Assembly (NCBI GenBank): GCA_902459845.2
Contig: CABPSV020000213.1
Location: forward strand, 1 to 22,833
Length of the DNA stretch: 22,833 bases
Source of the DNA: Hepatocystis sp. ex Piliocolobus tephrosceles
Lineage: Eukaryota > Apicomplexa > Aconoidasida > Haemosporida > Plasmodiidae
Direction: 5' to 3'
Shown here: positions 10,401 to 20,026 of the stretch, one piece after another
Layout of the letters: every line of letters starts with the position of its first letter
Position numbering within the stretch: the stretch's first letter is position 1
Translations under genes and position numbers: made by a program
Notes under the pieces: generated by a model
Seen by the model: only the letters and a program-made list of their open reading frames with translations
What the model was told of the DNA's origin: nothing
Database searches by the model: none

Positions 10401-10682
10401 AACAATTCAAACACAAAAACAACACAACAACAACATGTAACACATATTGTAATAGTGTCTAGTGACGATGGCACAAAAAAAAAAAAATCGACGTATAAAA
10501 ATTTTAAACAATTTCTATCTCCTCATAACTGTTCAAAATCTACTAGTATTGATGACAAGCCCAGTTATGTTTGTTCACAATTTTGCAAAAAACATTGGGG
10601 TGAATGTAAAAATGAATTTACTCCTGGCTACTGTTTAATGAGTATGCGAGAAAAAAACGACTGTAATTTCTGTTACGTTTGA
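7450..10682 (+). CDS. SERA: serine repeat antigen, Ser-type papain-like protein, likely pseudoenzyme
   Basis: Four exons: 7450-7480, 7741-8193, 8344-8484 and 8695-10682, all introns in phase 1 with GTAAA donors, giving 870 residues. Exon 1 plus the start of exon 2 form a signal peptide (MKYIVWILVL-FFANILLI). Exon 3 carries EPFTSIDVF and exon 4 ECSKTLAKC..CYAC and AVCLKNVDDYLNKR, all typical of SERA N-terminal and central parts. A papain-like domain spans about 490-731. The active-site motif is Q498-G-A-C-T-N-S504-W, so Ser replaces the catalytic Cys. The histidine position reads NPDLAVVAIGFG, with Leu668 (CTC) in place of His. Asn693 is kept in KNSWGYYW. The C-terminus ends in the family-typical Cys-rich CNFCYV. 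SERA proteins are secreted into the parasitophorous vacuole and processed at merozoite egress; Ser-type members are thought to regulate it. With both Cys and His changed, proteolysis is unlikely. A20 at 9400-9419 encodes lysines. The frame continues upstream to 8529 only as intron. Confidence 0.93.
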
Positions 10683-10905
10683 GACTGTAATTTTTGTTAA
10701 ATGTGCAAAAGTGTGAATTCTCTTATAATGACATAGTACCACATAACCTAATGTGACTTAACGCTAAATGGTATAATAAGATTATCAAATGACTTATGTA
10801 AACATAAACGTTACAAATTATGTTATTAAAAAAAAAAAAAAGAAAAAGCAACTTTGTTTAATTCATTAATAGCAAGAGCTTTTTTTTAAAATAAAACAGT
10901 TAATT

Positions 10906-10937
<32 letters not shown>

Positions 10938-12880
10938 TATATCATATTTTTTTTATCTTAGTTTTATAAACTAAATATATTGTTATTAATAACCACGGTG
11001 AAGTGTGCTTGTGTTGCATAAATTGTGTTTTTAACATTTTATACAAATTTTATTTTATATTTTTATAAATATGTTTATTTTTATGTCTTCAACTACATAA
11101 GTGCTTCTTCAATCGCCATATACATTAAAACATTATTTATCAAAATCTACATTATTCTGAATCACATAAAATTATATGCTTTTCTTTTACACATGCGTTT
11201 AACAATGAAAATACAAATTTTTCAACTTTAATAATAAGCTGTTTTATTTTTTCGTATTAAACTATTATAAATATTTGATCAAAACTTCAATACATTTAGT
11301 TATTTCTGAATTTTTTCAAAATGCATTAAAGTTTTATTAAATTAATTTATTATATGCCTACAACTCATAACTTACTAGTAAAAATATATCAGCTATACAT
11401 TGATTTAAAACATTATATCTATCGCGGTTCTCTAAATGATTACTTATAATATAGATATTTATGACACCATCGAAATATGCACAATATTCCATATAAAGAT
11501 AAACAAATAATACATTAAATAATGTTAACTTCATTGTAATTAATGTTAAAATGTTACACTCTATTTTTTTTTATGTTAACAAAATGCAAAGTTTAGTATT
11601 GTCTTTTATTATATTTGTCGTAAGCCGCAATGTATTAATAAATATCAAAAAAAAAATGTACAAAACAATTAAAAGTGTATATATATATATATTATAAATT
11701 TTTTTTATTTCGTTTTAGTAATACATATTATACAAAATTATCAAACATTTTTACATATTTATTTACAAGATAAACAATTTTAAATTAAAAATATGGTACA
11801 AATAAGCACTATTAATGTACATGTATATATAAGCATGTTTTGTTAAGACAGGTTTTAAATAACGACTTACCCAGCAACATCGTTATTAAATCTAAATATA
11901 TACATATATGCTTTTTTTGTTTTTTGCTTTAACTATTTAACAATTTTGACACAATCCCAAATAAATTAATATTTTTTTTAAATATATTAGTACTAAGTAC
12001 ATTGCGTTATATATTGATATTTTGTGTGCGTCTATTTTTATATATTTTAGGTGGATTTTAATATTTTTTTATACATTTTTGTTCTTTTTTCTTTTAATAA
12101 TGTGCATGTACTTTTTTATAAAATTATATATATATGCATTATTTTATTTCAATTTTTTTCAACATTTATCATGTTTCAAGTGAACTTATTTGTGTAAAAT
12201 GTGTTTCAAGTGGTATATTGATGTAAGGTTTTACAATTATTCATTTACAGTAACTATTTATTTACGGAAGCTATTTATTTACCGGATTCATTAATTTACA
12301 GGCGTCATTTATTCACAAAAACGGTTTATTTACAGGAACTATTTATTTACCAAAAATTTTTTTTTTTTTTATAATAAAAATATTAATTACAAATGCAAAT
12401 AATAATATGCGTAAAAAAACAACAATAGTGAAATATTAAAACATTTATCAAATGATGAACTTAAAAAATTATATTTTATTTGTTATATTCGAATTATGTA
12501 ACAAAATAAGCAATAATAAAATGCACTACATTTTTAACTTTATGCATTAATTTATAAAAAATAAAATTATTCAAAATAATTACGTTATAATAATGTATGC
12601 ATAATGTAACTGTACAAATGTTAATATACTAAATAAAAGTAAAAAAATCGTGTGTATAACACACTTATTTTCATAAAAAATTTTACATACATATTATAAT
12701 GTAAAAACTTCTTAAGAATATTTTTAAATTTCACATTGAAATTTTTAAATTTTGTTTAAACGGACTTACTTCATTACATGTATTATCAAATTAACATTTA
12801 GAATTGTTTACATCATCTGCTTATATTGTCTCAGGCTATATAAGGTTAAAACAATTTATAGAACTATTTATATTATTTAC
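10683..12880. other. 2.2-kb intergenic region, no supported gene
   Basis: Between the SERA gene and the convergent minus-strand gene I see no supportable coding sequence. It contains A and TA microsatellites (about 10906-10941 and 11680-11692) and the 17-bp tandem repeat at 12243-12361. A 68-codon plus frame at 11025-11231 starts from a non-ATG codon and is near chance length. A minus-strand ATGTTGCTGG followed by GTAAGT near 11870 looks like a short signal exon, but no partner exon was found. Confidence 0.55.
12243..12361. repeat. imperfect 17-bp tandem repeat, seven units
   Basis: Seven consecutive 17-base units start at 12243, 12260, 12277, 12294, 12311, 12328 and 12345. The consensus is close to ATTTACAGGAACTATTT. 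The first six bases (ATTTAC) are the most constant and the middle varies. The array is noncoding and lies about 520 bp beyond the stop of the minus-strand gene. Just before it the 11-mer TGTTTCAAGTG appears twice (about 12172 and 12203). Confidence 0.85.
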
Positions 12881-14027
12881 CTAATCTGTATTTGTATTCG
12901 TATTATATGTCATTCCGTCTGAACCATACATGAAGTAAACAAAGTTACCATCTACATTACTATGATTTTTTTGATCAGAATTATTTTCCATAAACTGACT
13001 AAAACCATTCGTAATACCATTAACATAATAAAGCGCAGATATAATAGATGATGATGAAGTTGAACCACTGGAACCGTCAAATATAAATGTATTACCCGTT
13101 ACTGAAGAACTTCCGGAAGTAGTTGATAGATCAGAAAATGAGGAATTTGAAGATAAACTAGAACTACTGCAGCTTGTTGAATCATCGGAATTATTAGGTG
13201 AATAAGAATCATTCAAATTCATGTTATTGTTATCAAAGTCAAAACCATTAATATCAGAATTATTGTTAAAAAGATCAGATTCATTTGAATTAGCTTCCAA
13301 TATAATAGATATAGAAGAGCTACTTGTTGAATTGTCATTGTTAGTATCATTATCTTGGGCATTTACACACGTAACTGTACATGGACTCTCACCATTACTA
13401 TTCTCATTATTTTCGTTTATATCATCTCCTATAAATCCTAAATTTACTTTTGCATGTAATCTGACCGCATCAATATCATCTTCCGAACTACTTCCTGATT
13501 CAACCAACCCTATATAATTCTCTCCATGCGACTTTCTACGCATTTTTTTAAAACAACATACTTTTTTTATACGTTTTCGTTTCTATATAAAAAAAACAAA
13601 ATAAAGTTTAAAAAGCAATTATTTTATCATATATATAATATATATAATATATTTAATATAGTATACAATGTGTAAACAAAAATATATTTTTTTCTAATAC
13701 TTTATTTCAACTTACTTTATAACATATATATAAAAACACAATTATAAACAATAACACAACTAATAGTATTAAAACGGTTAATAATATTGCTTGAGTATTG
13801 TCAGAATTAGCTACAACTTGGCTAGAAGTTGTATTTGAACTAGATCTTTCTATTCTTTGTAACGTTAATTCGTTGCTATAACTTTCCACTAAATCAGTAA
13901 TCGGATTAACAGTAACATTATCATGTATAGTAAATGGATTAGTTTCATTTGTATTTATTATACTATTATCAACTCGTGTTGTGTTGTGCAAATTAGCTTC
14001 TGTTTTATACGGGTCTCCTTCTGCCAT
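12881..14027 (-). CDS. single-pass membrane protein with Ser/Asn/Asp-rich tail, two exons
   Basis: Exon 1 is 14027-13716 and exon 2 is 13582-12881 on the minus strand, joined in phase 0 (donor GTAAGT, acceptor TTTATATAG), giving 337 residues. The start ATG follows an A-rich leader, as usual in Plasmodium. There is no N-terminal signal peptide and no PEXEL. Residues 1-79 are polar with several N-x-S/T sites; 80-102 form one strong membrane helix (AILLTVLILLVVLLFIIVFL). Directly behind it, split by the intron, is a basic segment with a cysteine pair (KRKRIKKVCCFKKMRRK), a plausible palmitoylation and topology signal. The remaining 200 or so residues are acidic and rich in Ser, Asn and Asp, ending NTNTNTD. 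The architecture (soluble N-terminus, internal membrane helix, charged tail, no PEXEL) resembles PEXEL-negative exported proteins such as those of Maurer's clefts, but no family is recognised by sequence. The function is unknown. Confidence 0.8.
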
Positions 14028-15320
14028 TTTTTTTTTTTCATTTACACTTTTTTTTTAAATGCTGTTAAAAATTACTTCTAATGTACTTTAAATATATTTT
14101 ACTATTCTATAAACTATTTTTTATGATTTTGTATTATTTTTATAAATTTGCAAAAAAAAAAAAAAAAAAACAAAGCCGTATAAATATATAAAACATTTAA
14201 CGCATATAAACTTATTGTATACAACATACACATGAATTTTAAAAAAAATATATTTAATAACAATTTTTTAAATGAAAATTTCGAAACTGTTCAAAACATG
14301 TATGAACAGAACATAATCATAGATTATTATAAGCGTGTTATAATATATAGCACACTTTAAACATACGAAACTACAAGGAGTGATACATATTTAATAATCA
14401 TTATTGTATGATTTAAAAAACAAAACAAAACATAACAGAAGTTTATTTTTTGTAGCATGCATTATACATACATTAATGATTTAAAAATGCATAGTTTAAA
14501 AATGTTAAATGTTTTATAGCAGTTGTATAAAACATTTTTTAAAATTTATTTTCAAACATAGTGGACTTCATTTTTTAAACGTGTAGCAATAATTGCATGC
14601 AAAAAATGTTTTTTAAAATATTCATTTATCACCACACTTATGCTTTACGTTTATATTTTTTTATTACGTAAACAAATCAAAAAAAAATTATAAAATTGTT
14701 TTAAAAAAATAACGCATTTTTATATATTATTTACGCAACATTTTAATCGATTAATTTTTTTTTTTTTTTTTTTTTTTATGTTCTGTTATATATTACCTCA
14801 CTACGTCCCACATAACAATGTAACACAACTTTATTTATAAAAATGCCACCGTATTTTTTTATAAAAAACTATAAACAAAAATGTACATTAGAACAACGTA
14901 TAAATTCAACAAAATAAATTAAAATATACGTCTAATCTAAATACAATATAATATTTATTTACATGAACTTTTAACATATTAGACACTATTTTTTAACATT
15001 ACATTAATATATTTAATACAATATATATATACCTAAAAAAAAATGTTTATAAAAAATCATAAATGATCCAATACAAACCGTAATCGAACCCCATATAAAC
15101 ACTAATTAAAAATACATAATTTCATATTTTTAATACTAAGCCTGACTATACTATCTACTTATGTCCCCTAATGTTTTTTTTTATATGTAGAATACAAAAA
15201 AAAAAAAAAAAAAATAAAAAAATAAAAAAATAAAAAAATAAAAAAATTATCACATTTAATTATGCATTTTTATTTTATGAAAAAAAGCACAACTCAATTA
15301 ATGTAACATAAAAAAAATAA
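14028..15320. other. 1.3-kb intergenic region, no supported gene
   Basis: It is AT-rich with T and A runs (14758-14777, 15197-15214) and a TAAAAAA microsatellite (about 15214-15246). A 42-codon plus frame at 14232-14360 (starting MNFKKNIFNNNF) is of chance length. A less AT-rich patch at about 15060-15160 has short open frames on both strands but no start or splice structure I can defend. Confidence 0.5.
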
Positions 15321-15548
15321 ATAAAAAAAAAAAAAATACCATACTCACCCTCGGTTAATGAAAAAGTTGAATTAGTAAACAGCAATCCTGACAAAAGCAA
15401 ATACGATATAAAAAAAAAAAAAAAAAAAAAGCAACTTACTCCGACAAAAATAAATACGTTTCGAACATATCACTCACAATGTACAACTATGATCAACACA
15501 AAATTATCAAACATTCTTATACTAGCAACATTTAATGAGCAAATATAA
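15321..15548 (+). pseudogene. possible degraded coding segment, strand uncertain
   Basis: This patch has clearly higher GC than its surroundings and stays open for 76 codons on the plus strand (15321-15548) across an A20 run at 15411-15430. Before the run it reads SPSVNEKVELVNSNPDKSKY; after it one frame gives QLTPTKINTFRTYHSQCTT and the next gives ATYSDKNKYVSNISLTMYNY, so a run-length change may have shifted the frame. On the minus strand the same DNA encodes a signal-peptide-like SYLLLSGLLFTNSTFSLTEG directly before a strong donor GTGAGT. I cannot decide the strand and find no complete gene. It may be part of the same relic as the minus-strand frame at 15628. Confidence 0.3.
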
Positions 15549-15627
15549 CAACAATTATATCAAACATTCATATAACTTTTGTTTTTTTATTACACTTTTT
15601 TTATTATTTTTTTTTTTTTGTATAAAA

Positions 15628-15996
15628 TTATACATACATTAGTACAATATTACAATTGCCACTTTTAAGTAAAGTACTACTAATATATACTTTATCACGC
15701 TTAGTGTCTTTATTATCACATATTAATGTACGATCCTGCTGATTTAACAAGTTTCTTCTTTAATAATAAAATGTACATCCAAAATGTTTATTAAATACTT
15801 TATTATGCTTATTGTATGTTTATAAATGTTCATTATAGTAACCCTTACAACGATCCATAAAATCATCCAAAAGTAATACTTCGTTTGTCCCTTGCCCTCC
15901 GTTTTTTTCGAACAGGTCTAACAAATTTAACAAACATATAACGTACATAACCTGGTAACTATAAATATTCAAATATATGCAAAAACTTAAATCAAT
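15628..15996 (-). pseudogene. unrecognised gene relic with two nonsense codons
   Basis: On the minus strand one frame of 123 codons runs from 15996 to a TAA at 15630-15628, with only two internal TAA codons (15822-15820 and 15762-15760). About a dozen would be expected by chance at this composition. It reads like real protein: LLNLLDLFEKNGGQGTNEV, LLLDDFMDRCKGYYNEHL, stop, TYNKHNKVFNKHFGCTFYY, stop, then NLLNQQDRTLICDNKDTKR and VYISSTLLKSGNCNIVLMYV. The first ATG is at 15948. GC is raised over the same interval. Three or more cysteines and aromatic residues suggest a folded extracellular or vacuolar domain. No family is recognised. The stops could instead lie in unrecognised introns. Confidence 0.5.
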
Positions 15997-16022
15997 TTAT
16001 GAACATATATTTACTTTTAAAC

Positions 16023-16060
<38 letters not shown>

Positions 16061-16331
16061 TTTTTGTTAAAAGCTCCAAACACCAGAACTCAAACATATA
16101 TCTAACCTTTTAAACATTTTAAATATTTAAACAAATAATAATTTAATCATTTCATATCTCAAAACAAATATATAATATAAAAATAGTATAAATATAACAT
16201 CCATGCAATTTAAATTTTATAATACCATAATAAATATACTATATTTTTTAACATTATATTTAATTATTCAAATATATGACAAAAGCAAAATTATTTTAAG
16301 TGACCAACTCTAAACTATGAAACAAATACTA
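15997..16331. other. TA microsatellite and start of the duplicated 5' flank
   Basis: A (TA)n microsatellite lies at about 16026-16059. From about 16191 the sequence matches the flank also found at 2187 and 3921 (CATGCAATTTAAATTTTATA then AATAAATATACTAT), marking the left edge of the duplicated unit that carries the gene at 17135. No coding sequence is seen. Confidence 0.6.
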
Positions 16332-16690
16332 TTTTTTTTTTTTTTCTTAAATAATAATATTTATTTTATAATAAGCATAATTCTTTAAAATAATTATAAC
16401 AAAAGCTATATGTTAGAAACATATTCGTAATACTACTACTATCACATAGAATTTTTTTTTTTTTTTCTTAAATAATAATATTTATTTTATAATAAGCATA
16501 ATTTTTTAAAATAATTATAACAAAAGCTATATGGTAGAAACATATTCGTATAGTACCACTACCTATCACTTATAATTTTTTTTTTTTTCTTAAATAATAA
16601 TACTTATTTTATATTAAGCACCATTTTCTAAAATGACTATAACAAAACGTATATGGTCGAAACATATTCCTAGTACTATTCTTATCATAT
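16332..16690 (+). repeat. three tandem ~121-bp copies of the family upstream element
   Basis: Three consecutive units, spaced 121 and 122 bp apart (the CTTAAATAATAAT block starts at 16346, 16467 and 16589), each consist of a T run, CTTAAATAATAATA, TTTATTTTATA, AAGCA, TATAACAAAA, GTATATGGT/CTATATGTT, and GAAACATATTC. Each unit corresponds to the single upstream element found before the other family members (712-756, 2301-2355, 4138-4195). The array ends about 445 bp before the ATG at 17135. Confidence 0.85.
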
Positions 16691-17134
16691 ATATATATTT
16701 TTTTTTTTTTTTTTTTTTTTTACATTGGTACTACTATTATCAAACTTTTTGATATAAATTTATTCACTCCTTCTTTTTTAATTCTAAAGTGCTTTTTTTT
16801 TTTTTTTTATAAGAATCGTTTTTAGTAAATATATTTTTTTTTATTGTTTACATTGCTAGTACCTTTTTTTATAACTTTGTACGTCATTATTTTAATATTT
16901 AAAAAAATAATTGTTTTATTGTTTTATTGTTTTATTGTTTTATTAATAAAACAAAATTAATTAGATAACTATAAAATTTATATTATTAAAAATATATAAA
17001 TTTAAATATAACTAAAAAAATATAGATTAATCTGGAATAATATATAATTATATAAAAAATCCATAGGTAACTTATAAAAATAATTGAAAAAAATTCAACA
17101 ACGTCATTACTACATCACAATTTATGATACAAAA
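16691..17134 (+). other. proximal 5' region of the gene at 17135
   Basis: This stretch aligns with the proximal upstream regions of the genes at 2755 and 4555: a T run, TTTTATTGTTTTATT, then TTATATTATTAAAAA and the TATAAAAAATCCATAGGTAAC leader just before the ATG. It holds a GTTTTATT 8-bp microsatellite of about four units at about 16911-16944. No other gene is seen. Confidence 0.6.
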
Positions 17135-18465
17135 ATGATTACCACAATTTATAAAACAATTATTATTTTTTTTTTCCTATGGAGGTGGACTAATAACATC
17201 AAGGTAAAAATATTTATACTGCTTAGTATTTATTTTTTCTCCATGCATAACAATTTTTTTCAAAAAACAACATTTATATGTACTTAAATATATTTACATA
17301 TATATTCTAATATTTTTTTTTAATGCCTAACAAATTAAATAAAAAAAAAAAAAAAAACACATATTCATACGTACGTTAATATATTTACATAATTATTCTA
17401 ATACTTTTTACTGTCAATTTTTTTTAATTATTTTAGGCTAGCAATGAAAATATACTTAGAGTAGAATATAGTAGATCATTGAGTGAACTTGAAATTTCTT
17501 CTGACGAATCCAGTGTTCAAACTGCTGTAGCAGATATTAAAAATGATAAAAGTAATGAAATTAGTACTAATGTCGAAACTGTCGAAAAAAATAAAATTCA
17601 TAAAATTGTAGAACCTGTTGAAAGTAAAAAAAATGATAAAAATAAAGAACAACCTGATAATGATGACGATGATGATGAATTTGCTCATATTGTTGAAAAT
17701 GCTTTAAGTAGTGAAAATGCTGCTAAAGTTAAAAAAATTGATAATACTGAATATCTTGAAAATATAAAAGTCTTGGAAAGTGATGAATTTAATGAAAGAA
17801 AAGTTTTTTTTTTATCCGAAATGAAGGATGATTTAATTAGAGTATTATCTAAAAAAAATAAAACCAAACATATAATAAGAGAAATAGAAAATATAAAAGA
17901 ACGTGATTTATTAGAAATATATGATCTTATTAAACATGTCATGCCAACTGATAAATATTTACAAACTATAAAAAGAAGTTGTGATAAAGTAAAAAAAAAA
18001 CATCTTGATGATAAGTTCTATATTAATATATATTACGAATCAATAACACACTTATTGCGTACGTACTTTTTTCTTACTAACAAAAATAGAAAAAGTTATT
18101 TAACAAATAATAACAATAAATTCAAAACAGACTATTTAAAAGGTTTTAAAATTTTTAGTATAATAGATAAACTATTTAAGACTAATTTACTTAAACACAT
18201 GATAAACAAGGAAATAAATCCAACTGTAAAAATGGCATATTCAAAACGATTAAAGTTATTTGCTTATGCATTCTTTTATCCAATACTAACATTCGTAGCT
18301 TCAATCGTTATCTTACCTTTCGGGTCACTTCCTATTACTTTTTCAATATTAGGTCTATATACATTCTTAATTATACACTCTAATTATAAACTCATTAAAG
18401 ATGTACATTTTATACAACGAATCATGCAAAGATCAGAACTATTAAACAGAGAATATTTTAGTTAA
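17135..18465 (+). CDS. PEXEL-containing exported protein, diverged family member
   Basis: Exons are 17135-17203 and 17437-18465, joined in phase 0 (donor GTAAAAA, acceptor TTATTTTAG), giving 365 residues. Exon 1 is again exactly 23 codons (MITTIYKTIIIFFFLWRW). PEXEL RSLSE is at residues 36-40, the same position as in the gene at 2755, so this is a matching export design. Residues 41-105 are an acidic, Lys/Asn/Asp-rich region (DNDDDDDEFAHIVENAL) longer than that of 2755. The conserved core follows (ERDLLEIYDLIKHVM, THLLRTYFFLTNKN), then FKTNLLKHMINKEINP and two closely spaced membrane helices at about 303-336, ending NREYFS. Outside the core it is well diverged from 2755, whereas a 20-base core block is identical at DNA level. 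It is predicted to go to the host cell membrane system or a Maurer's-cleft-like compartment; the function is unknown. Three tandem upstream elements may alter its expression. Confidence 0.88.
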
Positions 18466-19948
18466 AAATATGTAGCATAAACAAATAATAAAGTAGTCAA
18501 ATATTAACAAAATAACTAACATTGTTAAATATTTATATTTATTTTTTTTTTTTTTTTTATTTTTTTTTTTTTTTTTTTTTTTCTCCATTTAAATATTTAA
18601 GGGTTTATATATTTATTTGCATATGTTGCAAGCATTTTTTATTCATTGTTGCACTCATTTTCAATGTTATCTACTAATTCATTAATGCAATTTTTTATTT
18701 GTTTAATTTATTTATAAGCATTGTTTTTTTTTTTTTTTTTTTTTTTTTATTAATGTACTATAAAAATGTTCATTAATAAATATGAAATTACTCATTTATG
18801 CTTTTAATTTCATAACTTTGTTGTGTATGTACGTCAATGTGTTAAGTTACATGGTTATATTGTCATGCTGAATTATTAAACATAATAATAATTATAAAAT
18901 TGTGAATTTTTTTAAACACAATATCTTATTATTTTTTTATAATACTTATATAATACTCCAAACGAAACACATAATGGTAGTTTTTATTGTTAATCCTATA
19001 TATGTATATGAAGTACCTCTTTTTTTAATATTGACCAATAACAAAAAATTAAAAATATGCCTTAAATTTTTTTTTTAGTTACTATTAATGTAAATAGCGC
19101 TAATCGCATTTTACAATGGTTGAATAAATTGTGAAAAAAAAAAAAAAAAAAAAAAAAAATCACGGTCTAAAAGGGCTAAACGAGACAACTAAATCAATAA
19201 ACATTGAAATCCTGGATAATACAAACAAACATGACAAACATAATTATTCGTTAAAAATAAAATATAAAAAGGTTTTTATTACAAACACATGCTAGCGTAA
19301 TAAAACGGTAATTAACAATAATCAAATTTGATAAATATAAGAAAAATACTCAACATAAAATCCAAGAAATAATTCAATAAATAAAAAAAAAAATAGTTTT
19401 TCGTAATTTATGTTCATTCACCAGACAAGTATATTAAATAACAGAATTTTTTTTTTTTTTTTTGTCATTACAACAAACGTAATTAAATAGTATACCAAAA
19501 AACAATTGTGTAAATTATTTTTTTAAATATTTGTTCATATGTTTTAATTATATGTATTTAAGTTAAAAATTTTATATACATTAGTGTAATAAATGAATTG
19601 TGCCACCTACTAGTTATGTGGTACACTAATAAAAAAAAAATAAAAAATAATAAAAAGTAAAAAAGAAAAAGAAAAATACAATAATTCTTATCATCAATAC
19701 ATGATGCAATCACAAAAATGTAGATACAAAATTGATGAATAATTTTATTTTATGGATTAACAATACAAATGATAAAAGTAAAAATATAACCAACGATAAT
19801 TTTTTTGTTGGTTAGTAAATGATGTTATAATATTATATATAATTTTTTGGAAATTACAAAAATAAACATTGTGTATACAAATAATCGTATATAGTAATCT
19901 TTTTTTATATTTGCAAGCATGTAAATATTTTTTTAAAATATCTTTTTA
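18466..19948. other. 3' flank of the duplicated unit, then gene-free DNA
   Basis: About 18720-19140 is paralogous to 6100-6535 after the pseudogene at 4555. After an A run ending near 19159 the similarity stops, at a short GC-richer patch (CACGGTCTAAAAGGGC) with no defensible ORF. The rest, 19200-19948, is AT-rich with T runs and holds nothing I can support. A T29 run at 19998-20026 just beyond belongs to the next gene as its poly-lysine codons. Confidence 0.55.
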
Positions 19949-19994
19949 TTATACAATAAAAATATTATCAAGGCTGTAATTGTCACTATCTTCA

Positions 19995-20026
<32 letters not shown>

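Noticed and set aside
11025..11231. 68-codon plus-strand ORF after the SERA gene
   Set aside because: It has a non-ATG start, hydrophobic AT-driven composition and chance length.
11860..11890. Minus-strand ATGTTGCTGG with GTAAGT, a possible signal exon
   Set aside because: It is too short, with no hydrophobic run and no downstream exon.
13221..13517. 98-codon plus-strand ORF
   Set aside because: It is antisense to exon 2 of the minus-strand membrane protein, whose repetitive Ser/Asn codons keep this frame open.
14232..14360. 42-codon plus ORF starting MNFKKNIFNNNF
   Set aside because: Several ORFs of this length are expected by chance; no further signal.
15060..15110. Minus-strand GGTTCGATTACGG resembling a tRNA T-loop
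   Set aside because: No acceptor, D or anticodon arm could be placed around it.
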